A stretch of DNA of 64,000 nucleotides from an uncultured Collinsella sp. Lineage in GTDB: Bacteria > Actinomycetota > Coriobacteriia > Coriobacteriales > Coriobacteriaceae. The DNA is taken from contig UQLD01000014.1 in the NCBI GenBank assembly GCA_900541855.1, positions 1-64,000 of the forward strand, written 5' to 3'. How positions within the stretch are numbered: the first letter of the stretch is position 1; every line of letters begins with the position of its first letter. Below are positions 16,652-23,969 of this stretch, piece after piece. The position numbers and the translations under genes are program-made. The notes below the pieces were generated by a model. That model saw nothing but the letters and a program-made list of their open reading frames with translations, was not told where the DNA came from and made no database searches.

Positions 16652-17371
16652 ATGCTCGATACACACGAAAAACGGCCACTCTATTTACAGCTCACCGACG
16701 CGCTGCTCAAGCAGATCGTCGATGAATATGAAGCAGACGATAAACTTCCAACAGAAATGGAACTCTGCGACGAATACGCCGTAAGCAGAACAACCGTCCG
16801 ACTTGCCATGAGTGAGCTGGAGCGTCGTGGAAGTATCTATCGAATCCAAGGTAAGGGATCGTTTGTTGCACCGAAACGCGTTAGCGAGCTCAATTCACTT
16901 TTAGACTTTGACTTTGCAAGCCATTGCGATGGCGTTGATCCGGATGCCATCACCAAACATTTCGGCGGCCTCACATCAGGTCGTCCAATTTCCGTAATGA
17001 TGCTCCAACAATTTGGATGTCAAAGTCGCGATGAAATTCAGCGTCTTGAATTGACCTACGAACTTGAAGGCAGCTTCATAGGCGCTGATACGTTCTTCAT
17101 TTCAAAGTCGCGCGTTCCGAATAACCAGTTAGATTTTCAGGCATTTAGCAGAATCATGGACGACTTGTCCAAGTCTATCCAATCTGTTAGGGAAAGCTAT
17201 AGAGCACGTCTGCTTAGCGATTCCGAAGCCAGTAATTATGGTGTTGCAAAACTTCCGGTCATCGAACTGACTCATTATGCTTACGACTCCGGAGGCAAAC
17301 TAATCTCAATTGTCTGCCGCACCGTCTTAACTGGGCGAATCCCTTATCAAAACTTTATTTTCAAGTCCTAA
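16652..17371 (+). CDS. GntR/HutC-family regulator with UTRA domain
   Basis: This regulator of about 239 residues has an N-terminal winged helix (LPTEMELCDEYAVSRTTVR) and a C-terminal UTRA-type ligand domain. The start at 16652 is preferred because GAGG lies five bases upstream; an ATG at 16634 would add six residues. It lies 72 bp after the TIM-barrel gene, probably in one transcript, and likely senses a phosphorylated sugar from the divergent permease. Candidate operators are the dyads at 15371 and 15595. Confidence 0.85.
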   Translation: MLDTHEKRPLYLQLTDALLKQIVDEYEADDKLPTEMELCDEYAVSRTTVRLAMSELERRGSIYRIQGKGSFVAPKRVSELNSLLDFDFASHCDGVDPDAITKHFGGLTSGRPISVMMLQQFGCQSRDEIQRLELTYELEGSFIGADTFFISKSRVPNNQLDFQAFSRIMDDLSKSIQSVRESYRARLLSDSEASNYGVAKLPVIELTHYAYDSGGKLISIVCRTVLTGRIPYQNFIFKS

Positions 17372-17383
17372 TGTTCTTTTTCT

Positions 17384-17688
17384 TTTGTCTCGATCTGTAA
17401 CACGTAGCCGAGTTTTTAAGTCCTAACCGTTACAGATCGAGACAAACAAGGTAGACCCCGCCGAATTGTCTCAATCTGTAACACTAAGACCGGTTTTGGA
17501 CGTCTAGATGTTACAGATTGAGATGAATGCACAGGTCAATATCCCCAATCTAAATCTGTAACAACTAGCTGAATTATTCGGTCCTAGCTGTTATAGATCG
17601 AGACAAACGGAATAGGCCGGGTCAAAAATCTCAATCTGCAACATCTGGTTGGTGGTTTCACCCCTACCTGTTACAGGTTGAGACGATT
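17384..17688. repeat. Palindrome cluster C (four hairpin units)
   Basis: Units lie at 17384-17446 (perfect 18-bp arms), 17466-17527, about 17545-17607 and about 17626-17688. The second unit and its spacer match the second unit and spacer of cluster A even in the loop, showing block duplication. The remaining 17689-17803 shows no gene. No coding frame is present. Confidence 0.85.
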
Positions 17689-17803
17689 TGATAGTGGAAT
17701 CCTCATTTGCGCGTCATATCGCGTAGCGCTGACGCGCTGGTTTCCACAATGACAGGAGGTAAAAGTCCTCCCGCATCGCCTGTTGGCAATCCCGTAGCGC
17801 TAG

Positions 17804-18568
17804 CTAGCAAATGACCTGCGTGTGCTCCTCGATGGCGACACGATCCTCGGCGGCGATACCCGGCTCGCACACCACGGCGTCCAAACTGTCCAGGCGGCAG
17901 AAGGTGTAGAAGTCGCGCTTGCCGATCTTGCTGGAGTCGGCGATGAGGTAGCGTGAATCGGCCTTGCTAAAGGCGAGCTGCTGGATGCGGCCCTCTTCCA
18001 TGTTAGACGTAGACACGTCGCCGTCCAGAATGCCGTTTGCGCCGATAAAGGCTGCGTCGATCCCCAGTGCGCGCAAGGTGTCCTCGGCCGTGGGGCCCAC
18101 AAAGGCGGCAGTGCGGCGACGGTACATACCGCCCACGAGACACAGCTCGCAGTCTTCGCGCGCCTCGAGCAGATTAAACACCGAAAGCGAATTAGTCACG
18201 ATGCGTAGGCGGCACGCCGGCAGCATCGAGGCCATCTGCTCAACTGTAGTGCCCGTCCCCAAAAAGATGGTCGAGCCCTCCTCGATGAGCCCAACGGCGC
18301 GGCGCGCGATCTGCAGCTTTTCCTCGGCATGCTTAGTGCGCTTTTCACTGTGCGAATACTCATGGCGCAACATAGCGTGCGGGCGACTCTGCGCACTACG
18401 GGCGCCGCCGTGCACGCGCTCGATCTCGCCCAGGCTTGCAAGCTCCTCAAGGTCGCGACGGATCGTCATGTCCGAGACACCTAACGCATCCGAAATCTCC
18501 TTAACCGAAACCGTGCCCTGCTCATCGAGCAGCTGACGAACCTTATCCTGTCGCTCTGCCTTAATCAC
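17804..18568 (-). CDS. DeoR-family transcriptional regulator
   Basis: This 254-residue protein has a DeoR N-terminal winged helix (VSVKEISDALGVSDMTIRRDL, about 20-40) followed by the DeoRC sugar-phosphate-sensing domain (STIFLGTGTTVE, IVTNSLSVF, GANGI). It is divergent from galM, which suggests control of galactose or tagatose-6-P metabolism, but no operator could be assigned. A truncated copy of its middle lies at 13116-13446. The spacer to galM (18569-18774) presumably carries both promoters. Confidence 0.9.
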   Translation of the reverse strand: MIKAERQDKVRQLLDEQGTVSVKEISDALGVSDMTIRRDLEELASLGEIERVHGGARSAQSRPHAMLRHEYSHSEKRTKHAEEKLQIARRAVGLIEEGSTIFLGTGTTVEQMASMLPACRLRIVTNSLSVFNLLEAREDCELCLVGGMYRRRTAAFVGPTAEDTLRALGIDAAFIGANGILDGDVSTSNMEEGRIQQLAFSKADSRYLIADSSKIGKRDFYTFCRLDSLDAVVCEPGIAAEDRVAIEEHTQVIC

Positions 18569-18774
18569 GATGAATCCTCGCCGTTCTATGCGTGCATATC
18601 ATTCAAACAGTAACGAACAAATTGTATCAGACCCATGCGCGTCAAAAATGAACGCCCGCACAGCTCCAATCATCACTTTTTTGAGAAAAATACCCCCTGC
18701 TTTAGTGGGGTGTAGTGATAATCTCGCCTGTTCGCGCTACAGTTTGTCGGAAATACCTCGATGTTAGGAACCAA

Positions 18775-19827
18775 ATGATCACTTCCGAGCTTTTCGGCAC
18801 CGCGCCGTGCGGTACCCCCGTTCATCGTTACACCCTCAACGGGCCCGAGATCTGCGTTCGCATTATGGACTATGGCGCCACCGTGCTTGGTGTCGACGTG
18901 CCCGACATTCCCGGCAACGTGCGCGATGTGGTGCTGGGCTTCGATAAGCTCGAGGATTACTTTGACAACCCCGCCTGCTTTGGCGCGACCATCGGCCCCG
19001 TGGCCAACCGCACCGCGGGCGCCACGATTACCATCGACGGCACGGACTGGCATATGCCCGCCAACGAGGGCGCCAACAACCTGCACAGCGATCTTGAGCA
19101 CGGTCTGCATAAACGCGTGTGGGACGTTGAGCTCGACGAGGCCCATAACGCCGTGCGCATGACCACCTCGCTTGAGGATGGCGAACTGGGCCTTCCCGGC
19201 AACCGCACCTTTACGGCCGTGTTTACCGTTACACGCACCGGCGTCTTTCGCATCGAGTATGGCTGCGAGAGCGACCGCGCCACCTACGTGTCCATGACCA
19301 ACCACACGTACTTTAACCTTGCCGGTCATAACGCCGGCATGGACTGTGAGCACTTCTTTGTTGCTAACGCTGCTCACTACCTGCCCATTAACGAGCAGAA
19401 CATCCCCACCGGCGAGATTGCTCCGGTCGAGGGAACACCGTTTGACTTCCGCGAGCTGCGCCCCGTCGCACCCGGCATGGAGGCCGACGACCCGCAGATT
19501 AAGCAAGCCCGTGGCTACGATCACTGCCTGTGCATCGATGGCTATCAGTACGGGCGCAACCTGCGTCGCGCCCTGCATGTTGAGGAGATGTGGACCGGCC
19601 GTGAGCTGGACTACTTCACCACCGCCCCGGGCGTGCAGCTCTACACCGGCAACTGGCTGGGCGACGAGCACGCCAAGGACGACGCCAACTATGGTTGGGG
19701 CGCCGGCTTTGCCCTCGAAGCCGAGATGTACCCCGACACGCCGCACCAGCCGCTGTTCCCGCAGGGCATTGTGGGCCCGGGTCACCCCTACAGCAATGTG
19801 ATCGAGTACCACTTTATGAGGCACTAA
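18775..19827 (+). CDS. galM: Aldose 1-epimerase (galactose mutarotase)
   Basis: This 350-residue enzyme interconverts alpha and beta anomers of galactose or glucose. Visible family motifs are CFGATIGPVANRTAG, the catalytic histidine in MTNHTYFNLAGH, RGYDHCL with its conserved Asp/His, and a C-terminal Glu-containing segment (ALEAEMYPDTPHQP). The start at 18775 has AGGA upstream; an in-frame extension to 18715 is unsupported. It would supply alpha-galactose to the Leloir route, whose genes are not in this window. It ends at a strong terminator. Confidence 0.9.
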   Translation: MITSELFGTAPCGTPVHRYTLNGPEICVRIMDYGATVLGVDVPDIPGNVRDVVLGFDKLEDYFDNPACFGATIGPVANRTAGATITIDGTDWHMPANEGANNLHSDLEHGLHKRVWDVELDEAHNAVRMTTSLEDGELGLPGNRTFTAVFTVTRTGVFRIEYGCESDRATYVSMTNHTYFNLAGHNAGMDCEHFFVANAAHYLPINEQNIPTGEIAPVEGTPFDFRELRPVAPGMEADDPQIKQARGYDHCLCIDGYQYGRNLRRALHVEEMWTGRELDYFTTAPGVQLYTGNWLGDEHAKDDANYGWGAGFALEAEMYPDTPHQPLFPQGIVGPGHPYSNVIEYHFMRH

Positions 19828-19854
19828 GCCCACAATGCGACATATCGCACAGCA

Positions 19855-19889
19855 GCGCCCGCCGGCACCACCGCCGGCGGGCGCTTTTT
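19855..19889 (+). terminator. Rho-independent terminator of galM
   Basis: A perfect 12-bp stem GCGCCCGCCGGC with a 6-base loop is followed by TTTTT. Confidence 0.95.
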
Positions 19890-19932
19890 CATCTTTTGGG
19901 CTCATTTTCGCTGTGACTGTATGAGTGACATA

Positions 19933-20088
19933 TCAAAACTATGCCCATTTACTACGTTTAGCCCGGGATGCTCGACCATACACCGGTTTTTGTTACATTT
20001 GCGAGCCATCTACCTGCGGTTTTGTTTTTCCCAAATTCGACATGCTCGACGATAGCCGATCAAACGTAGTAAATGGACATAGTTTTGA
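19933..20088. mobile_element. MITE-like element with 27-bp terminal inverted repeats
   Basis: The ends TCAAAACTATG... (19933-19959) and its inverse (20062-20088) match at 26 of 27 bases and bound a 156-bp non-coding element. No transposase is encoded. An internal direct repeat ATGCTCGAC occurs near each inner end. No clear target duplication was found. A paired regulatory site is the alternative. Confidence 0.6.
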
Positions 20089-20152
20089 CAGGCGGCATCG
20101 CGCGCGTCCCTCGCAAGGGTACAATGATCCGTTTTCCTCCGTCCCCAAGGGA

Positions 20153-20635
20153 TCAGTTGAACAGATTGCCGATGGGGTCGGGGGCGGAACTGGGAAGATA
20201 GCGGATTTCTAGTTCTATGCCGAGCTTTTGCAGCTCTTTGAAGGTGGCGATGTCCGTATCGTCTACGGCAACGGCAGGCGTTACAGAGCGCTTGCCCTCC
20301 CCCGCCCGCATATGGCCGATGCTGATCTTGGTGATCGGCACACCGCCCTTAACCAGCACGAGCACATCGGCGGGTGAGGACACCATGATCAGAATCAATT
20401 GACGCGACGTTGCGGTATGAATGATGTCGATGGTCCTTTGCACCGAGAAAAAGCGCGTCCAAACGCCTTCTGGCGTCGCCACCCTCATAGGGGCCCACTT
20501 GCGAGCGTCCGCCGCGATCTCATCGTTGACGATTAGGACAAGGTTGGAGCCCACGGCCTCGTTCCACAGCTCAACGTCTTGCCCGTAAATGAAACGGTCA
20601 TCGATACGCGTGAGTAGGATCTTGGGTTGAGCCAT
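20153..20635 (-). CDS. Orphan mannose/sorbose-family PTS IIB-like protein, catalytic His replaced
   Basis: This 160-residue protein has the full sorbose-type IIB fold pattern (RIDDRFIYGQD, VNDEIAAD, GGVPITKISIGHM). In active members the loop reads R-[LF]-I-H-G-Q with a phosphorylated histidine; here the codon is TAC, giving Tyr17. It therefore should not carry phosphate. No IIA, IIC or IID adjoins it. The intact IIB at 30488 keeps its His. A regulatory role by binding PTS partners, or decay of an old PTS gene, are both possible. The frame is otherwise intact at full length. Confidence 0.82.
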   Translation of the reverse strand: MAQPKILLTRIDDRFIYGQDVELWNEAVGSNLVLIVNDEIAADARKWAPMRVATPEGVWTRFFSVQRTIDIIHTATSRQLILIMVSSPADVLVLVKGGVPITKISIGHMRAGEGKRSVTPAVAVDDTDIATFKELQKLGIELEIRYLPSSAPDPIGNLFN

Positions 20636-20792
20636 GGCTGCCCCATTCTGTTTGAGACCCGTAAGAGCGAGACATCACGTCTCCAATATTAGTGCATTTA
20701 AAGTGAGAAAAGCCGTCAGAGCACTTGCGCGGATTTGCGATGTCCCGTATCATAGACAGCCGTTGACGCCTCAGTTGCGTCATCACATGGCC

Positions 20793-20868
20793 GCCAGCGT
20801 AGCTCAGTTGGTAGAGCACCGCTCTCGTAAAGCGGGGGTCACCGGTTCGAGCCCGGTCGCTGGCTCCA
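20793..20868 (+). tRNA. tRNA-Thr (anticodon CGT)
   Basis: A complete cloverleaf is present: acceptor GCCAGCG / CGCTGGC, D-arm GCTC..GAGC, anticodon stem CCGCT / AGCGG with loop CTCGTAA, T-arm with GGTTCGAGCCC, and an encoded CCA. The anticodon CGT reads ACG, threonine. Confidence 0.97.
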
Positions 20869-20880
20869 TTGCACAAGATA

Positions 20881-20902
20881 GCCGCCTTCGGGCGGCTTTT
20901 TT
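20881..20902 (+). terminator. Terminator of tRNA-Thr
   Basis: GCCGCC-TTCG-GGCGGC followed by TTTTTT, 12 bases after the tRNA. Confidence 0.95.
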
Positions 20903-20975
20903 GTTGCCGATTTGAGTGCGCTTGCGCCAACCCACGCATCGCTGCGTCGACCGCTTCCTACTCAAAAACAGAAAA

Positions 20976-21019
20976 CCCCACCAAACGTGATTCCCCTTGG
21001 GGAAACACGCTTGGCGGGG
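20976..21019 (-). terminator. Terminator hairpin at the end of the lacX-lacC transcript
   Basis: On the minus strand a stem CCCCGCCAAGCGTG / CACGTTTGGTGGGG ends in TTTTC. It is nearly identical to the hairpin downstream of yhcH at 33131-33174. Confidence 0.7.
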
Positions 21020-21024
21020 TTGTA

Positions 21025-21050
21025 GCGTGATTCCCCTAGGGGAATCACGC
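21025..21050. repeat. Perfect 26-bp palindrome
   Basis: GCGTGATTCCCC-TA-GGGGAATCACGC is a perfect hairpin next to the terminator; a copy with one mismatch is at 33180-33205. Confidence 0.75.
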
Positions 21051-21078
21051 CATCAGACGAACAGCTCCACTGAGTGGT

Positions 21079-21236
21079 TCTTTACTCCTGCCAGTAAGCG
21101 TCGGCAAACAGCTTACTCGGCAAACGCGTTACCGACGCTGTTGCCACCCACATACGTCTCGACCAGGGTAAGGTCGGGATTGAACACAACAAAGTCGGCA
21201 TCGCGGCCAGGCATAATGCTACTGCACTTATCGTCG
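21079..21236 (-). pseudogene. Fused remnant of nagA and yhcH 3' ends
   Basis: On the minus strand 21236-21114 encodes the last 40 or so residues of a NagA (ending GGNSVGNAFAE and a stop). Directly after, 21113-21079 encodes the last residues of YhcH (LFADAYWQE and a stop). The intact pair lies at 33237-34912 in the same order, and the flanking hairpins and the GTTGCCGATTTGAG stretch downstream also match. An internal deletion removed the rest. There is no start and no function is expected. Confidence 0.88.
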
Positions 21237-21277
21237 ACAGGAGCTAGCAAGCGATGCCGGGGCCGTCACCCAAACTC

Positions 21278-22213
21278 TTACAGCTCGGTCACGACAACGC
21301 CGTTGTAGACCTCGTCCCAACGGTCCATGACTAGATGGCCGGTCATGGGATCCATGGCATTGAGCTTGCCGCAGGTGTTGGCGGTACGCAGCACCGTCTC
21401 GTCGTCGGCGCCGGCAGCAATCGCATGTGCGAAGCCGGCAATGGTCGAATCGCCAGAGCCCGTAGCGTTAACGGCAGGGATATCGGGCGTCTTTGCGCGG
21501 AACGCACGGCCATTGTGGAAGCCAACGGAACCGGCAGCGCCCATGGACACGACGACCCAGGGGATATCGGAGAAGTGGGCATCAGAGGCAAGCGCGGCGC
21601 GGAGCTCGTCCACATCGTCGGTGGTAAAGCTCGTGCCCAGAAGGCCGTTGATCTCGGTCAGGTTAGGCTTGACCAGCTCGGGCTTAATTTCGGACTTAAG
21701 GGCGGCCTCGAGCGAAGCACCCGAGGTATCGAGCAGTACCTTGGCTCCGGCGTTCTCGGCAATGCCCGTGATCTTGGCATAGTAGTCTGCCTCGACACCG
21801 CGGGGCAGCGAACCCGAAATGGTGACGACGTCGGCCTTGCCCGCAAGCTCGGCGAACTTTGCGGTAAAGGCATCGAGCTCCTCGGGGGCAATCGTCGGGC
21901 CGCTCTCGAGCAGCTCGGTCTGGTTGCCGGCATGAAGGATATTGAGGCAGATGCGGGTCTCGCCCTTGATGGGCACAAAATCATTCTTAATGCCGTTGGC
22001 ATCCATGAGCTCTTCCATATAGGCGCCCATATGACCACCAAGCAGGCCGGTTGCCACAACGTCGTCGCCCAGCTGGCCCAGGACGCGGGCAACGTTAAGG
22101 CCCTTGCCGCCGGCGGTCTTTTCGGGTGTCACGCGGTTGACGTCGTCGATGACGAGTTCATCGAGCTGATAGCGCGTATCGACAGACGGGTTCATCGTAA
22201 CGGTGAGGATCAT
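21278..22213 (-). CDS. lacC: Tagatose-6-phosphate kinase (PfkB family)
   Basis: This 311-residue PfkB-family kinase is most like LacC, which converts tagatose-6-P to tagatose-1,6-bisphosphate. Motifs are TAGGKGLNVARVL near the N-terminus, TISGSLPRG, and the catalytic loop GSGDSTIAG (about 250). The C-terminal MTGHLVM pattern also fits LacC. 1-phosphofructokinase is the alternative. AAGGAG lies six bases before the ATG. It follows lacX by 59 bp in the same transcript, and AgaS and LacG would produce its precursors. Confidence 0.82.
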   Translation of the reverse strand: MILTVTMNPSVDTRYQLDELVIDDVNRVTPEKTAGGKGLNVARVLGQLGDDVVATGLLGGHMGAYMEELMDANGIKNDFVPIKGETRICLNILHAGNQTELLESGPTIAPEELDAFTAKFAELAGKADVVTISGSLPRGVEADYYAKITGIAENAGAKVLLDTSGASLEAALKSEIKPELVKPNLTEINGLLGTSFTTDDVDELRAALASDAHFSDIPWVVVSMGAAGSVGFHNGRAFRAKTPDIPAVNATGSGDSTIAGFAHAIAAGADDETVLRTANTCGKLNAMDPMTGHLVMDRWDEVYNGVVVTEL

Positions 22214-22272
22214 TTTTAGCTCCTTATCTCGCAGGCTCCTTGTGCCTCGCGATACGAGTCGACAAAACGGAA

Positions 22273-23154
22273 TTACAGGATCTCAATCGTGAACGAGCGA
22301 ACGATGGTCTCCTTGGGCTTGGCGACAAGGCAGCCGCGCTTATGCTCAAGTACATCGTCCTCATCGGAACAGGTCGAAAGACCGCCCCAGGGCTCAACTG
22401 CCACAAAATCGCCCTCGGGCTTACTCCACACGATGAGATACGGGAAACCCTCAAAGCTCAAGCGAACGCCCTTGTCCTCGCCCTTCTTGGAAAGCGTGAC
22501 CTGACGGCTCTCGAGCACGTCAAAGATGGTCTCCGCGAAATCGAAGAGCTCGTGCGATAGGGGCAGCGTCTTTCCCACCATGGGGTTCTTGGAGCGGTTA
22601 GCTACATCAATCAATCCGGTCCAGGGTACGGCGGTGCAAAGCTCCGCTGCCTCGTCTTTCTCGAAGCGCAACTCGTAGTCCGTATAGGACTCACCCTCAT
22701 CGAGCGGGCACCTAAAGCCGGGATGACCGCCGATAAAGAACGGCATGTCCTCGGCGCCCTCGTTGGTCACTTCATAGGAGACACGCACGGCAGCGTCCTC
22801 GAGCGTATAGCGGGCGACGAGCTTAAACGGATATGGATAAGCGCTCAGCAATGCAGCGTTATCCTCAGATGCCAGGCACATCGCCAGCTCGTTTGCGTTT
22901 TGGCTCAACAGCTTCCACTCCTGCTTGCGCGCAAAGCCGTGGCGGGCGAGCTTCACATGATGCCCGGCAAACGTCATGGCGCTACCATCGCGCAGGCCTC
23001 CGCAAATCGGAAAGCAGACCGGCGCCTGGCCGGACCACACCGCGGGATCACCCTGCCACAAATACTCGCGTCCGTCAGCCTCAATCGAGGTAAACGAACC
23101 ACCGGCTGTGGACACCTTAATAGAAATTGAATCGTTGGAGAGAGCGTATTCCAT
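22273..23154 (-). CDS. lacX: Aldose 1-epimerase-like protein, LacX type
   Basis: This 293-residue member of the mutarotase-like superfamily matches LacX of lac operons in length and features: LWQGDPAVWSGQAPVCFPICG, the sugar-ring histidines in GGHPGFRCPL, and AVEPWGG near the end. The start at 23154 has AAAGGA upstream; the frame extends to 23289 but without a good start. It probably interconverts anomers of a phosphorylated hexose, as proposed for the family. It is followed by lacC. Confidence 0.85.
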   Translation of the reverse strand: MEYALSNDSISIKVSTAGGSFTSIEADGREYLWQGDPAVWSGQAPVCFPICGGLRDGSAMTFAGHHVKLARHGFARKQEWKLLSQNANELAMCLASEDNAALLSAYPYPFKLVARYTLEDAAVRVSYEVTNEGAEDMPFFIGGHPGFRCPLDEGESYTDYELRFEKDEAAELCTAVPWTGLIDVANRSKNPMVGKTLPLSHELFDFAETIFDVLESRQVTLSKKGEDKGVRLSFEGFPYLIVWSKPEGDFVAVEPWGGLSTCSDEDDVLEHKRGCLVAKPKETIVRSFTIEIL

Positions 23155-23256
23155 TGCCCATCCTTTCGAACAACTGCTTTTTGCTCGCAAGTACCTGTCT
23201 CGGCCCTGACCAAAGGACAAACTCGCACGTTCATCGATGCGTCCGGTATCCCAGCC

Positions 23257-23895
23257 ATGCAACGGAGTACCATACAGACATTGAAGCAATTACAGCTGAA
23301 AGGCCTTCTTATTCGAACCATCATCCTCTACGCCTCGCGCCATCACGGCAATACGAAAAAGCTCGTGGACGCCATCGTTGAGGCACACCCCGAAATCGAT
23401 ACCCTCGACGTGAAGTCACTCGGTAAAAACGAGTACCCCGACCTGCACGAATACCATCTGATCGGCGTCGCCACGGGCATTTATTACTCCGAGATCGACA
23501 AGGATATGGCACGCGTGCTCACGAACGTGCTACAGCCGCAGGACAAGGTGTTTGGCCTTATGACCTACGGTGGCAAAAACAAGTGGTACAGCAAGGATAT
23601 CGATGGTATCTGCCGCATGAGGCAGGCCATCTTTATGGGCGTCTACGGCTGCCCCGGCTTTGATACGTGGGGGCCGTTTAAACTCACCGGCGGTGTCCAA
23701 AAGGGGCACCCGACCGCTGAGGAAATTAAGGGCGCCATCGACTTCTTCGACAAGATCGAAGACGAGTATGGCGACATCATCGTCGAAGAGTACGCCAAGC
23801 GCGAGAAGCGTCTAGCCTACGAAAAGGAGCATCCTGCGGGAGGTCTTGTGGCCGGCGTCAAGCGCACGGCAAAGAAGATCGCTAACAAGCTGTAA
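23257..23895 (+). CDS. Flavodoxin-domain protein
   Basis: This protein of about 212 residues has a flavodoxin-type FMN-binding start (IILYASRHHGNTKKLVDAI), a central GVATGIYYSEIDKDM strand and MTYGGKN. A C-terminal extension is rich in Lys and Glu and has no predicted membrane helix. It would bind FMN and carry electrons, but the partner is unknown. The start is uncertain: the ATG at 23257 has no clear Shine-Dalgarno, and the fold begins only near residue 20, so a non-ATG start further in is possible. It is divergent from lacX. Confidence 0.8.
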   Translation: MQRSTIQTLKQLQLKGLLIRTIILYASRHHGNTKKLVDAIVEAHPEIDTLDVKSLGKNEYPDLHEYHLIGVATGIYYSEIDKDMARVLTNVLQPQDKVFGLMTYGGKNKWYSKDIDGICRMRQAIFMGVYGCPGFDTWGPFKLTGGVQKGHPTAEEIKGAIDFFDKIEDEYGDIIVEEYAKREKRLAYEKEHPAGGLVAGVKRTAKKIANKL

Positions 23896-23927
23896 TTGTG
23901 AAGGTACTTTTGAGCGTTTAACCCATA

Positions 23928-23966
23928 CGGCGGGTCCGAGCAGATTCGGGCCCGCCGTTTTTTCTA
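23928..23966. terminator. Bidirectional terminator between flavodoxin and nagA1
   Basis: GGCGGGTCCGA / TCGGGCCCGCC stem followed by TTTTTT on the plus strand; it separates two convergent genes. Confidence 0.8.
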
Positions 23967-23969
23967 TCG

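Noticed and set aside
17384..17688. CRISPR array
   Set aside because: Units are palindromes with variable arms and centres, spacers are not of uniform length, repeats are not identical, and no cas gene is near.
19925..20212. 95-codon frame spanning the MITE-like element
   Set aside because: It is contained largely in the inverted-repeat element, lacks a ribosome-binding site and resembles no protein.
20636..20792. Riboswitch or T-box upstream of the orphan IIB or the tRNA
   Set aside because: No conserved T-box or aptamer core could be recognised; only ordinary promoter-length sequence is visible.
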